14,459 nucleotides of DNA from an uncultured Lachnospiraceae bacterium (GTDB lineage Bacteria; Bacillota; Clostridia; Lachnospirales; Lachnospiraceae): assembly GCA_910588865.1 (NCBI GenBank), contig CAJUSJ010000099.1:1-14459 (forward strand). Direction: 5' to 3'. The notes under the pieces are model-generated. The model saw only the letters and a program-made list of their open reading frames with translations, was not told the origin of the DNA and did no database searches. This document shows positions 7,229 to 14,292 of the stretch, one piece after another (the stretch's first letter is position 1; each line of letters begins with the position of its first letter). A program made the translations under genes and the position numbers.

Positions 7229-8095
7229 GGCATAGCTGCAGAAGTAAGCGCCGGGATCCTCGTTGCTCTCTTCCAGCTCCCTGCGGATCTCCGTCAGGTT
7301 CTTGGCTGAGCCCTTCAGCTTGTTGTTGATCCTGGTCATCCTCTCTTTCATGGCCTCTGAGGGCCGGACTCCCATCTGTTCCATCATGGCTTTCACTGAC
7401 TGGCGGGATACTTCCTGGGCCACCTGCCACCGTTCCAACCCAATAAGGGCATCCAACTCCGCCACATACCACTCCTCATAGGGATACATTCGCAGAACAT
7501 TTCTGGCTGTGCAGAGCATCTTCTCATATTGACCCATCTCTGACAAGGCTCTCAGATATGGGCGCAGGCACTGAAAATACAGGTTCTGATATCTGGCCTG
7601 TTTTCCCGCCACCCAGATCTCCGCTGAGAGGGATGGCAAAAATTCTCCTGTATACATCTGGCATGCCTGTTCCAACAGCGCTGTCTTGTTATCCTTTGAC
7701 CGGGCCTCCAGCGCTCTGTGAGCATTGTCCTCAAAAAGTCTCACGTCCGCCTGAACATCGATCCCCTCCTGTTCCAGACGGAACACGCCCTTTTTGTTGA
7801 TGCTGCCCTTTTCCCCCAGAATCCCTGCCTGGGTCAGATGCTTTTTCAGACGGTGAGATACTACCCGCAGGCTTCCGGAATCATCGGCATACTCACCATC
7901 TCCATAAAGAAACTCCAGGGCACTCTCTTTAGAGATCCCCTGTTCTTTATAATATATAATCAGCAAAAACAAGCGCGTGGTCTTGCTGTAGATGCCTCCC
8001 GGAAGCTTAATCTCCTCTCCGTCCAGGGTTATTCGAAAATCCCCTAACATCTGAACCTTTAACACTTTACCATCTGGCCTCCCAGTCCCCTGCAT
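6902..8095 (-). CDS. BTAD-family transcriptional activator, 3' truncated
   Basis: ATG 8095 is preceded by AAGGAG and a good promoter. Residues ~10-92 form an OmpR/SARP-like winged-helix DNA-binding domain (VQMLGDFRITLDGEEI, then LRVVSHRLKKHL). Residues ~116-260 form the all-helical bacterial transcriptional activator domain (ADVRLFEDNAHRALEA, then ARNVLRMYPYEEWYVAELDAL). Residues ~280-336 begin a third region (DPGAYFCSYASFTGTYNYEM) that in relatives continues into a degenerate GGDEF-like module. At about base 7088 the genuine sequence ends, and the last ~61 residues are the antisense of the surface protein gene, so the C-terminal module is lost. DNA binding may survive. Related regulators often lie beside surface protein genes, so its target may have been the broken adhesin (inference). 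Confidence 0.75.
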   Translation of the reverse strand: MQGTGRPDGKVLKVQMLGDFRITLDGEEIKLPGGIYSKTTRLFLLIIYYKEQGISKESALEFLYGDGEYADDSGSLRVVSHRLKKHLTQAGILGEKGSINKKGVFRLEQEGIDVQADVRLFEDNAHRALEARSKDNKTALLEQACQMYTGEFLPSLSAEIWVAGKQARYQNLYFQCLRPYLRALSEMGQYEKMLCTARNVLRMYPYEEWYVAELDALIGLERWQVAQEVSRQSVKAMMEQMGVRPSEAMKERMTRINNKLKGSAKNLTEIRRELEESNEDPGAYFCSYASFTGTYNYEMRRIERTGESLYLALCSLTVRDEESASKVGEGIFENADHSKEPIMPILIIGILYICSITTRWSIISRSSCVVIFTHQVLILIIILADYTKQGVLTRFFI

Positions 8096-8179
8096 AATCC
8101 GCTCCTTATATACCCTACCCCAACAACAGTATCTAATAGCCGGCCCTCCGGCAAGGCTGCCTTCCCATTATTCCATTCC

Positions 8180-8208
8180 ATTATACTCTTTATATCGTAA
8201 CAATTCAA
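8180..8208 (-). promoter_or_regulatory. Sigma-A-type promoter of the BTAD regulator
   Basis: On the minus strand, the -35 box TTGAAT (8208-8203) and consensus -10 box TATAAT (8185-8180) are 17 bases apart. They lie 85 bases upstream of the start codon. A small GCCGG/CCGGC hairpin (8139-8152) sits in the leader. Confidence 0.65.
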
Positions 8209-8240
8209 CCTTCCCTTAAGTTTTGTTTCATAATGTTTGC

Positions 8241-8270
8241 AAAAAAATCCCGGACAGAACCTGTCCGGGA
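8241..8270 (-). terminator. Rho-independent terminator of rpsF-ssb-rpsR
   Basis: Perfect 10-bp arms (8248-8257 and 8261-8270) with a 3-base loop, followed on the minus strand by seven T residues (8247-8241). It starts 17 bases past the rpsR stop codon. Confidence 0.9.
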
Positions 8271-8286
8271 CCAACTTTTCTTCTTA

Positions 8287-8556
8287 TTATTCCATAGTAT
8301 ATGGCATGAGAGCGATATGACGGGCTCTCTTTACCGCTACAGTCAGAGCTCTCTGATGCTTCGCGCAGTTGCCGGTGATCCTTCTGGGAAGGATCTTGCC
8401 TCTCTCGGATACGTATCTCTTTAACTTGTTGGTATCCTTGTAATCAATCACGCCATTCTTCTCGCCGCAGAACACGCAGACTTTTTTTCTTCTGCGCATA
8501 CCGCCGCCTCTTCTCACTTTCGCGCCGTCCGCTTTATCATTTTTATTAAATGCCAT
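8287..8556 (-). CDS. rpsR: 30S ribosomal protein S18
   Basis: This 89-residue protein starts at ATG 8556, with an AGGAGG site nine bases upstream. A longer in-frame extension to 8631 has no supporting site and lies in the intergenic gap. It carries the S18 core (YKDTNKLKRYVSERGKILPR, then ITGNCAKHQRALTVAVKRAR). Cys27, Cys30, Cys64 and His67 are all present, the pattern of zinc-binding (C+) ribosomal proteins. S18 binds with S6 on the platform of the 30S subunit. It is the last gene of the rpsF-ssb-rpsR operon, 111 bases after ssb, and is followed by a strong terminator. Confidence 0.96.
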   Translation of the reverse strand: MAFNKNDKADGAKVRRGGGMRRRKKVCVFCGEKNGVIDYKDTNKLKRYVSERGKILPRRITGNCAKHQRALTVAVKRARHIALMPYTME

Positions 8557-8667
8557 GAGCTTATACCTCCTAATTATAATGGGTATGGGCACGCTCCGCT
8601 TCCCGGAACCTGCCAAGTCGTCGGAAGGCATCCTACAAAAATGCCGCGCGTTTGCCTTCCTCCTGAT

Positions 8668-9144
8668 TTAATTGAACGGAAGTCCCTCGTCCTCCACTCC
8701 GTCCGGGATATTCATGAATCCGTCGCCGATCGCGCTGGATGGAGCGGGTCTGGATGCCGGCTGCTGATAGCCGCCGCCTGGATAGGACCCGGAGTTGCCT
8801 CCGGCGGAATTCTTGCTGTCCGCGAATTCCTGATCCTCTATGATAACCTCTGTCGTATATACTTTCTGGCCATCTCGATTGGTGTAGCTGCCTGTCTGAA
8901 TCCTTCCGGAGATCAGGACCCTCATGCCCTGGCGAAAATACTTCTCCGCAAACTCTCCTGCCCTGTCAAACGCGACGCAGTTGATAAAATCAGCGGTCTG
9001 TTCGCTTCCGTCCTGGCTCTGGCTCCTGCGCCCCCGTCTGTCCACCGCAAGGGTGTACCTCGCGATAGCCATGGAACGCTCTCCCTGGGAATATCTCACT
9101 TCCGGGTCTCTGGTCAGTCTGCCCATTAAGATCACTTTATTCAT
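8668..9144 (-). CDS. ssb: Single-stranded DNA-binding protein
   Basis: This 158-residue protein begins MNKVILMGRLTRDPEVRY, the standard SSB start, with a GGAAG site upstream. Residues 1-~108 are the OB fold that binds single-stranded DNA as a tetramer (FINCVAFDRAGEFAEKYF, then GRIQTGSYTNRDGQKVYT). A Gly/Pro/Gln/Ser-rich flexible linker follows. The acidic tip ends in DEGLPFN, the protein-interaction tail, with one extra Asn after the usual terminal Phe. It lies 21 bases after rpsF and before rpsR, the usual Firmicute order, so it serves replication and repair under the ribosomal operon promoter. Confidence 0.96.
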   Translation of the reverse strand: MNKVILMGRLTRDPEVRYSQGERSMAIARYTLAVDRRGRRSQSQDGSEQTADFINCVAFDRAGEFAEKYFRQGMRVLISGRIQTGSYTNRDGQKVYTTEVIIEDQEFADSKNSAGGNSGSYPGGGYQQPASRPAPSSAIGDGFMNIPDGVEDEGLPFN

Positions 9145-9165
9145 ACGATCACTCTTCCTTTATGG

Positions 9166-9453
9166 TTATGCTTCCTGCTTAACGCATAAGTATCTGATCA
9201 CCGGCTCCATGATGCGGATGTGCGCTTCCACCTCATTGGGACATACGGAATCAGACTCAAACTGGATAAAGTAGTAGAAGCCCTCTTTCATCTTCTGAAT
9301 CTCGTAAGCAAGTCTCTTCTTACCCCATTCATCGACATTGGTCACTGTGCCACCGAAGCGGGTGATATAACCCTGTACCTTCTCAATGGCCGCGGCTCTC
9401 TCTTCATCTTCCAGCTTTGCGCTAAGAACAACAGCTAATTCATATTTGTTCAT
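9166..9453 (-). CDS. rpsF: 30S ribosomal protein S6
   Basis: This 95-residue protein is of normal S6 length and starts at ATG 9453 with an AGGAGG site about 10 bases upstream. Recognisable S6 features are MNKYELAVVLSAKLEDEE at the N-terminus and the central VTNVDEWGKKRLAYEIQKM followed by GFYYFIQFES. The family fold is a ferredoxin-like domain that pairs with S18 and binds 16S rRNA. It is the first gene of the rpsF-ssb-rpsR operon. Its leader may carry the conserved S6:S18 autoregulatory RNA structure, of which only a short GC hairpin can be seen here. Confidence 0.96.
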   Translation of the reverse strand: MNKYELAVVLSAKLEDEERAAAIEKVQGYITRFGGTVTNVDEWGKKRLAYEIQKMKEGFYYFIQFESDSVCPNEVEAHIRIMEPVIRYLCVKQEA

Positions 9454-9525
9454 AGTTTCTAACCTCCTTCTGGTCTCTGGCCCCCGTTTAGCCCGGGAGC
9501 AAGGAATAATGTGTCACGAAATAAT

Positions 9526-9554
9526 ATTTTATCAGACAATGTCTGGAAAATCAA
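9526..9554 (-). promoter_or_regulatory. Promoter of rpsF-ssb-rpsR with palindrome in the spacer
   Basis: On the minus strand, the -35 box TTGATT (9554-9549) and -10 box TAAAAT (9531-9526) are exactly 17 bases apart. The spacer holds a 13-bp palindrome, CAGACA-A-TGTCTG (9533-9545), placed where a repressor would block RNA polymerase. The leader is about 65-70 bases and includes a CCCG/CGGG hairpin (9483-9497). Confidence 0.65.
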
Positions 9555-9597
9555 GGACTTTTTTCGCCTTATATTTGCGGAATTTTGTCGATTTTGC

Positions 9598-9660
9598 TTG
9601 ACGCGGAGGCCATTATGGCATAAAGTAAACTGTGTAAAGTAGTTTTCAAAACTATATAAT
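9598..9660 (+). promoter_or_regulatory. Promoter region of degV with palindrome
   Basis: Two candidate promoters overlap. The first is TTGACG (9598-9603), 17 bases, then TAAAGT (9621-9626). The second is TGTAAA (9633-9638), 16 bases, then consensus TATAAT (9655-9660). A perfect 15-bp palindrome, TAGTTTTCAAAACTA (9640-9654), fills the spacer of the second and would lie just downstream of the start site of the first. It is a candidate operator. Confidence 0.5.
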
Positions 9661-9689
9661 ATCATAATATCAATCGGGGGACTTACAAT

Positions 9690-10523
9690 ATGATACAGAT
9701 CATCACCGATTCTTCTTCTCTCTACACACCCTCAGAGGCCAGACAGGCTGGCTTTGAGTCAGTTCCTCTGTGTGTCAGCATCGGCGACAGCCATGAGAGG
9801 GATCTTCTCCTGGATATGGAGGAGTATTACCGGAAGATTGAACAGGGCCTGCTGCCCACTTCATCCCAGCCGCCTCTTGGGGATGTCATTGAGGCTTTTG
9901 AGGCTTATGCCGGTTCCTCTATCATCAATATCTCCATGGCCGACGGCCTGTCCGGGACCTATCAGACCGCCTGCGGTGCCAGAGAGATGGTGAAAAACAA
10001 AGATCAGATCACGGTCTTCAACAGCCGGACCCTCTGCGGCCCTCATCGGTACATGGTGACCCAGGCCCAGAAGATGAAGGAAGACGGCTGTTCTCTTCAG
10101 GAGATTTTAGACTGGCTGGAAAAGGCTGCCCGGAATACGGAATCTTTTCTCATACCTCAGGATTTTTCTTTTTTAAAACGGGGCGGCCGCCTGACTCCTC
10201 TGGCCGCCGCCACAGGTATTGTCCTCAAGCTGAAACCGATTATGAAGCTGACCGAGGATGGTATGCGGCTTGACAAATTCGGCGTCAAGCGGACCATGAT
10301 CTCCGCGGCCCAGAGCATTATAGAGTATCTGAGGGAAAAGGAGCTGGGAAGCCAGCATATCCTCTACATCTCCCACGCCAATGCCCTGGAGGATGCGCAA
10401 AAGATGAAAGTGCTGTTTGAACAGGCCTTCCCTAGCCTGGAGGTGGTGATCCTGGAGCTGAGCGCGGTGTTCGTGGCCCAGGGCGGGCCAAGGTGCGTGG
10501 CCATCCAGTACATCAAACGGTAG
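9690..10523 (+). CDS. DegV family fatty-acid-binding protein
   Basis: This 277-residue protein matches the usual DegV length. It starts at ATG 9690 after a GGGGGA site. It opens with IITDSSSLYT, the DegV start, and carries the core motif FSFLKRGGRLTPLAAATG followed by VLKLKPIMKL. The N-terminal half includes INISMADGLSGTYQTA, which matches the lipid-contacting loop region of the family. DegV proteins bind a single fatty acid; some act as the FakB partner of fatty-acid kinase, but no FakA-like gene is visible here. It is transcribed divergently from rpsF, and its 3' end overlaps the convergent DUF951 gene by 11 bases. Confidence 0.92.
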   Translation: MIQIITDSSSLYTPSEARQAGFESVPLCVSIGDSHERDLLLDMEEYYRKIEQGLLPTSSQPPLGDVIEAFEAYAGSSIINISMADGLSGTYQTACGAREMVKNKDQITVFNSRTLCGPHRYMVTQAQKMKEDGCSLQEILDWLEKAARNTESFLIPQDFSFLKRGGRLTPLAAATGIVLKLKPIMKLTEDGMRLDKFGVKRTMISAAQSIIEYLREKELGSQHILYISHANALEDAQKMKVLFEQAFPSLEVVILELSAVFVAQGGPRCVAIQYIKR

Positions 10524-10698
10524 GCTTTCTCACCCCCCTGCTGTTCTTTTCCACCAGTTTCCGTTCCACCATGATCTGGTGGTCGCATCCTAAACACCTC
10601 AGTCTGAAATCCGCCCCTACCCGCAGGATCTCCCACTCGCGGCTCCCGCAGGGATGGGGCTTTTTCAGCTTCACGATATCCCCCACTTCAAAATTCAT
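10513..10698 (-). CDS. DUF951 family small protein
   Basis: This 61-residue basic protein begins MNFEVGDIVKLKKPHPCGSR, then WEILRVGADFRLRCLGCDH and IMVERKLVEK, the full DUF951 pattern with conserved Gly-Asp, HPCG and CLGC elements. The family is small, cytosolic and of unknown role; the fold suggests a small beta barrel, possibly binding nucleic acid (inference). Its start codon lies inside the last codons of the Sir2 gene (11-base overlap), with the AAGGAGGA site also inside that gene, which suggests translational coupling. Its end overlaps degV, which points the other way. Confidence 0.88.
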   Translation of the reverse strand: MNFEVGDIVKLKKPHPCGSREWEILRVGADFRLRCLGCDHQIMVERKLVEKNSRGVRKPTV

Positions 10699-11425
10699 CT
10701 TGTCCTCCTTCTTCCAGGGCCCCGAATACCTGGCCGATGGAATCGTGAATCACCAGATCCGCGTGGGCATCTCTCGCGGTATCCGACTTGTTGATCAGCA
10801 CCAGCTTGCTGCCCTGGTAGTAATCAATCAGTCCCGCTGCCGGGTACACGGCCAGAGAGGTTCCTCCGATGATCAGCACATCCGCCTGGCTGATATAGTC
10901 CACCGCTTTCCGCAGAACATTTTGATCAAGCCCCTCCTCATACAGCACCACATCAGGCTTGATCCTGCCGCCGCAGCCGCATGTTGGGACCGATTCTGCC
11001 TGGAGCACCGCCTCCAGACCATGAAACCTGCCGCAGCGCTGGCAGTAATTCCGGTGGATGGAGCCGTGAAGTTCCAGCACCTCACGGCTTCCCGCCATCT
11101 GGTGGAGACCGTCGATATTCTGTGTGATCACTGCCTTCAGCTTTCCCTGCTTCTCCAGACGGGCCAGCCCTAAGTGGGCCTTATTAGGCTTCGCGTCAGT
11201 TACGATCATCTTGTTTTTATAGAACCGGAAAAATTCTTCCGGATTTCTTTTATAGAAGCTGTGGCTGACAATAACCTCAGGAGGGTACGCGTACTCCTGA
11301 TTGTACAGCCCGTCCTGGCCGCGAAAATCCGGTATTCCGCTCTCCGTGGACACCCCGGCCCCGCCGAAAAAAACTATATTGCCGCTCTCTTTGATCCATT
11401 GTCTCAATGTTTCCTGTGGCGTCAT
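10688..11425 (-). CDS. NAD-dependent protein deacylase, Sir2 family
   Basis: This 245-residue protein has the full sirtuin motif set. These are GGAGVSTESGIPDFRG (residues 21-36) for NAD binding, TQNIDGLH (101-108), catalytic His120 in ELHGS, a structural zinc site of Cys128, Cys131, Cys149 and Cys151, GGTSLAVYPAA (187-197), and NKSDT (222-226). It removes acetyl or other acyl groups from lysine using NAD. The start ATG has a GGAGGA site. It lies 138 bases downstream of the GNAT acetyltransferase gene on the same strand and overlaps the DUF951 gene. A role in reversing acylation by the neighbouring acetyltransferase is possible but not shown by sequence. Confidence 0.95.
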   Translation of the reverse strand: MTPQETLRQWIKESGNIVFFGGAGVSTESGIPDFRGQDGLYNQEYAYPPEVIVSHSFYKRNPEEFFRFYKNKMIVTDAKPNKAHLGLARLEKQGKLKAVITQNIDGLHQMAGSREVLELHGSIHRNYCQRCGRFHGLEAVLQAESVPTCGCGGRIKPDVVLYEEGLDQNVLRKAVDYISQADVLIIGGTSLAVYPAAGLIDYYQGSKLVLINKSDTARDAHADLVIHDSIGQVFGALEEGGQDEF

Positions 11426-11563
11426 TCTTTTCCTCCATTCTGTGCCTGTTTCACGTCATATCATGCCCTTTAAGAGCAGACTATGTATATTGCCCCTCAG
11501 AGTCGGCTTCCGCTTCCCCTGGGGACATTTTCAGCCCCCGGCATAACTCGCCCCGGGCCTTTT

Positions 11564-12784
11564 TCACACGATCTCGTCCAGAAAAACCTTCTTCCACACG
11601 CCGATCTCCAGCCACCACCTGATCGTAACCGTCTCCTCCCGGTATGTCCGCTGATCACTCTCCTCCTGAACATGACGCGCGGCATCCCCGGGGCGCATCC
11701 CCAGGTCAAATCCCGGCCTGTCCCGGGATACCGGCTCTTTGGGGACCGCGGCTTTCGCGCAGGCTGCCAGTTCCTCTCTGTCTGCCAGTTCCTCCAACTC
11801 CCGGTATCCGAATATCCATTGGGTCAGGTCTTCGATGGTGATAAAAAGACAGCCCCTTCCCCCCATCCCGTTTTCCTCACCCTCCGCCTCTTCCATAACC
11901 AGAGAACCCCGGCGGTCCAGTTTCCACAGAAATGTCCCCTGATTCCACCCACACATCCGGTCTTCCACATGAAGGGTCACTTCCAGCCTGTCCAGCAGGC
12001 TGTCTTTTTTCAGGGAGATCAGCTCCAGGCAGGTTTTCACGTCCCCGATTCTCGCCATAATGGCAGGGCATGGACTTCTCTGCTCTTCTCTGTATTCACT
12101 GCCGCACAAAAGCAGCCTCTGCTCTGTCTTTCCTATCCCCCACCAGCCCCGGATTCCCACCGGACCGCCGCCGGGCCTCTCCTTTTGATAGAGAAGCTCC
12201 AGCCAGCCATTTTCACTTGCCAGTTCCAGAAGGAGCCTGTCTGCGTACCTTTTATCCCTGACAGCCCAGACCTGATACCTCTGCCCCAGCCACCGGTCCA
12301 TCCACTCCGCGGCCAGGGCCGCTGTGTCTGAGTCCACTTTCTCCTTTGCCAGGCCCTGCTCCGCCTCTTTTGTCAGCTTCCAGTGCTCCTGATCATAAAT
12401 AAAAGCAAATCCAAAGGGCTCATAAATCCTCCGGTCCGCGGGCATAAGAAAACAGAACGCCATTTTCTCCCGGCCCATATCGTTAAGCATCTTAAGGAGC
12501 AGTTTTCTCATATATCCCCGATGTCTCCAGTCACTGGCCGTAGCCACCGCGACGATATAGTCTATGTCCGCCTCCCTGCCGCCAAGACGCAGTCTGTATG
12601 GATTCCGGTGGACCATGGAAACGATCCGATCCCCTTCCTCCATTACCAAAATCCGGTTGTCGCTGGACTTCTCTTTGTAATAATATTCCAGAAATTCTTC
12701 TGTGTCTTCCCAAAACGCCTCGCGCCAGAGAGGCATGGTTCTCCTCTTTTCCCATTGTTCCAAATACCGGACTGTCTCACCCAT
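11564..12784 (-). CDS. Eis-like GNAT N-acetyltransferase
   Basis: Start ATG 12784 is chosen because GGGAGG lies eight bases upstream. A TTG eight codons earlier lies inside the previous gene and lacks a site. The 406-residue product has an N-terminal GNAT domain with the acetyl-CoA loop RHRGYM (residues 87-92) after IVAVATASDW, followed by FCFLMPADRRIYEPFGF, typical of the Eis/GNAT_acetyltr_9 type. The middle part looks like a second GNAT-like lobe. The C-terminal ~110 residues fit the sterol-carrier-like (SCP2) domain of Eis proteins (VTLHVEDRMCGWNQGTF). Relatives acetylate lysines or aminoglycosides; the substrate here is unknown. It lies 16 bases after the DUF2156 gene, so the two are probably co-transcribed. 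Confidence 0.82.
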   Translation of the reverse strand: MGETVRYLEQWEKRRTMPLWREAFWEDTEEFLEYYYKEKSSDNRILVMEEGDRIVSMVHRNPYRLRLGGREADIDYIVAVATASDWRHRGYMRKLLLKMLNDMGREKMAFCFLMPADRRIYEPFGFAFIYDQEHWKLTKEAEQGLAKEKVDSDTAALAAEWMDRWLGQRYQVWAVRDKRYADRLLLELASENGWLELLYQKERPGGGPVGIRGWWGIGKTEQRLLLCGSEYREEQRSPCPAIMARIGDVKTCLELISLKKDSLLDRLEVTLHVEDRMCGWNQGTFLWKLDRRGSLVMEEAEGEENGMGGRGCLFITIEDLTQWIFGYRELEELADREELAACAKAAVPKEPVSRDRPGFDLGMRPGDAARHVQEESDQRTYREETVTIRWWLEIGVWKKVFLDEIV

Positions 12785-12800
12785 GGATCGCCTCCCTTTT

Positions 12801-13721
12801 TCACACAACTCCCGCCTGCCTCTGGATCACCTGGTATTTCCTGGCATATCCTATGGGGTTGTAGCTCAGCTTTGCCTTCCTTAAACCTTCCAGTCCCAGA
12901 TCGTCCTCCCGGTTCACCAGGGAAGTGTCCGCGAACTCGTGAATCAAAAACTGCTGGTTGATAAACTGGTAAAGGCCCCGGATCTCAGGGTTGGCTTTCT
13001 CGATGTGGATGATAGCCATATCCTCCCTGGCATTGTAGCTGCCAATGGTAAACGCCTCTAAGTTCCCGTCAATGTAGATCCCGCCCATGCGTATGCTTAA
13101 GCTGGAGCAATTTTTCAGGATCTCATGGATTCCTTTTACCTCATAATCCAGGTGTTCCTCCACATTGTCGCCCTTCTGTTCCCTCCACAGATCCAGAAAC
13201 CGCCACACATCCTGCCTGTCCGGGCAGCACAGCTTCCTGTATTCATACCGCCCCTTATATTCTTTCACAAACGCGTTTAAATGGTTTTTCTTTTTGTGCA
13301 GCTTTTTGCCCGCCAGGGTTCTTAAGGCCTCCCCGTCGTACAGATAATCTTTTAAATCCTCCTGCTCTGTCACCTGGTATTTTTCCGGATCCAGAGCCAG
13401 AGCGCGGACCGCCTCCTCGTCTGCCAGATAGATCTTCAGAGGCTTTTTCAATTCCTCATTAAAGTAATGGACCATTTTATAAAAATAATGGGCCAGATCC
13501 TCCTCCCTGCATGCGGGCATGGCTGTATACGGTTCTCCGTCCACGCTCATGAGCCACAAAACAGCTCTGTCCTCCTCCACCGCGATCCGCACATTATAGT
13601 AATCCTTCCACAAAAAGCTGTCCAGCATCACGCTGTCGCAGGTCTTGTTGGGTCTGAGTCCCACGAAGGGCTCCAAACGGTCAATGTCCTTAGCCTCCAC
13701 TGGCCTGAATTTCAGATCCAT
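12801..13721 (-). CDS. DUF2156 protein (phosphatidylglycerol lysyltransferase C-terminal-like, GNAT fold)
   Basis: This 306-residue protein begins MDLKFRPVEAKDIDRLEPF. The hallmark of the family is near the C-terminus: LVNREDDLGLEGLRKAKLSY followed by NPIGYARKY. Before it are the double-GNAT core features LHKKKNHLNAFVKEY and GGIYIDGNLEAFTIGSYN. Family members resemble the catalytic part of MprF but lack its membrane domain, and no membrane segment is visible here, so this is a soluble acyl- or aminoacyltransferase of unknown substrate. An AGAAAGG site precedes the ATG, and a possible TATACT -10 box sits upstream. It is the first gene of the run DUF2156-GNAT-Sir2-DUF951. Confidence 0.85.
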   Translation of the reverse strand: MDLKFRPVEAKDIDRLEPFVGLRPNKTCDSVMLDSFLWKDYYNVRIAVEEDRAVLWLMSVDGEPYTAMPACREEDLAHYFYKMVHYFNEELKKPLKIYLADEEAVRALALDPEKYQVTEQEDLKDYLYDGEALRTLAGKKLHKKKNHLNAFVKEYKGRYEYRKLCCPDRQDVWRFLDLWREQKGDNVEEHLDYEVKGIHEILKNCSSLSIRMGGIYIDGNLEAFTIGSYNAREDMAIIHIEKANPEIRGLYQFINQQFLIHEFADTSLVNREDDLGLEGLRKAKLSYNPIGYARKYQVIQRQAGVV

Positions 13722-13826
13722 ATACGTATTCCTTTCTTGCGTTATTAATAGTATAAAAGCTCAGAGCCTCCGCGCTCCCTTTCACACATGAGCCGGGAAC
13801 GGGGCATGGGTACTGTCCGCAAGCGT

Positions 13827-14078
13827 TCACAGCTGCTGGTTCAGCCACACCTGGGCCTCTTGCAGTCCCTCTTCCGTAAATGGAAACAGCTTTGTTGTCT
13901 TGTCTTCCTCCGGTGTGGCGTCAGAACACTTCTCGCCGATCCAGAAAACCGCAGCCAGACAGTCGCCTTCCTCCCCGCCGCTCCTCTTTTCCAGCACATA
14001 TCTCAGAGGCCCGCTGCTGCCTGTAAAACGGCTCTTTTTTAAAAGCGGAATCCCCATGGTTCCCTTTAGATCAATCAT
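13827..14078 (-). CDS. Small hypothetical protein (83 residues)
   Basis: ATG 14078 follows a good AAGGAG site (spacing about eight bases), and the frame ends at 13827. The protein is soluble and acidic, with the order MGIPLLKKSRFTGSSG, then LRYVLEKR, then SDATPEEDKTTKLFPFTEEG and AQVWLNQQL. It resembles short conserved hypothetical proteins of Lachnospiraceae that share the DATPEE and FxEEG pattern. I cannot name a domain or function. It lies 105 bases upstream of the DUF2156 gene on the same strand. Its codon use looks like its neighbours', so it is probably a real gene. Confidence 0.65.
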   Translation of the reverse strand: MIDLKGTMGIPLLKKSRFTGSSGPLRYVLEKRSGGEEGDCLAAVFWIGEKCSDATPEEDKTTKLFPFTEEGLQEAQVWLNQQL

Positions 14079-14181
14079 TTTCCCGTCTCCTTATATGATT
14101 TGAACCGCCTCTCCCTGTAGGTTCGGCAAAGGCTGACTGGTTATTTACAGCATACCCGATTATGATTTATTTTATAAAAAT

Positions 14182-14212
14182 TTCCTGATTCCGTCAAGGC
14201 GGAAACCAGGAA
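14182..14212 (-). terminator. Terminator-like hairpin 2 downstream of the Rpn-like gene
   Basis: Arms TTCCTG (14182-14187) and CAGGAA (14207-14212), with inner pairs TTCCG and CGGAA (14189-14193, 14200-14204). Read on the minus strand it is followed by AATTTTTAT, a typical U-rich tail. Confidence 0.55.
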
Positions 14213-14225
14213 GCACGGCAAGACC

Positions 14226-14276
14226 AAAAAGGACTAAACCCGTCCGCTGGCGTAAGCCAAACCACTGATTTAGTCC
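14226..14276 (-). terminator. Terminator-like hairpin 1 downstream of the Rpn-like gene
   Basis: Outer arms GGACTAAA (14231-14238) and TTTAGTCC (14269-14276) enclose an inner hairpin with TGGC and GCCA arms (14248-14259). On the minus strand the outer stem runs into TTTTT (14230-14226). It starts 17 bases after the stop codon at 14293, so it likely ends the gene at the right edge. Confidence 0.65.
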
Positions 14277-14292
14277 TGTCTGGAATTTACTA

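Noticed and set aside
11483..12331. 282-codon plus-strand frame
   Set aside because: Pro/His/Ser-rich antisense of the GNAT acetyltransferase; no ribosome binding site.
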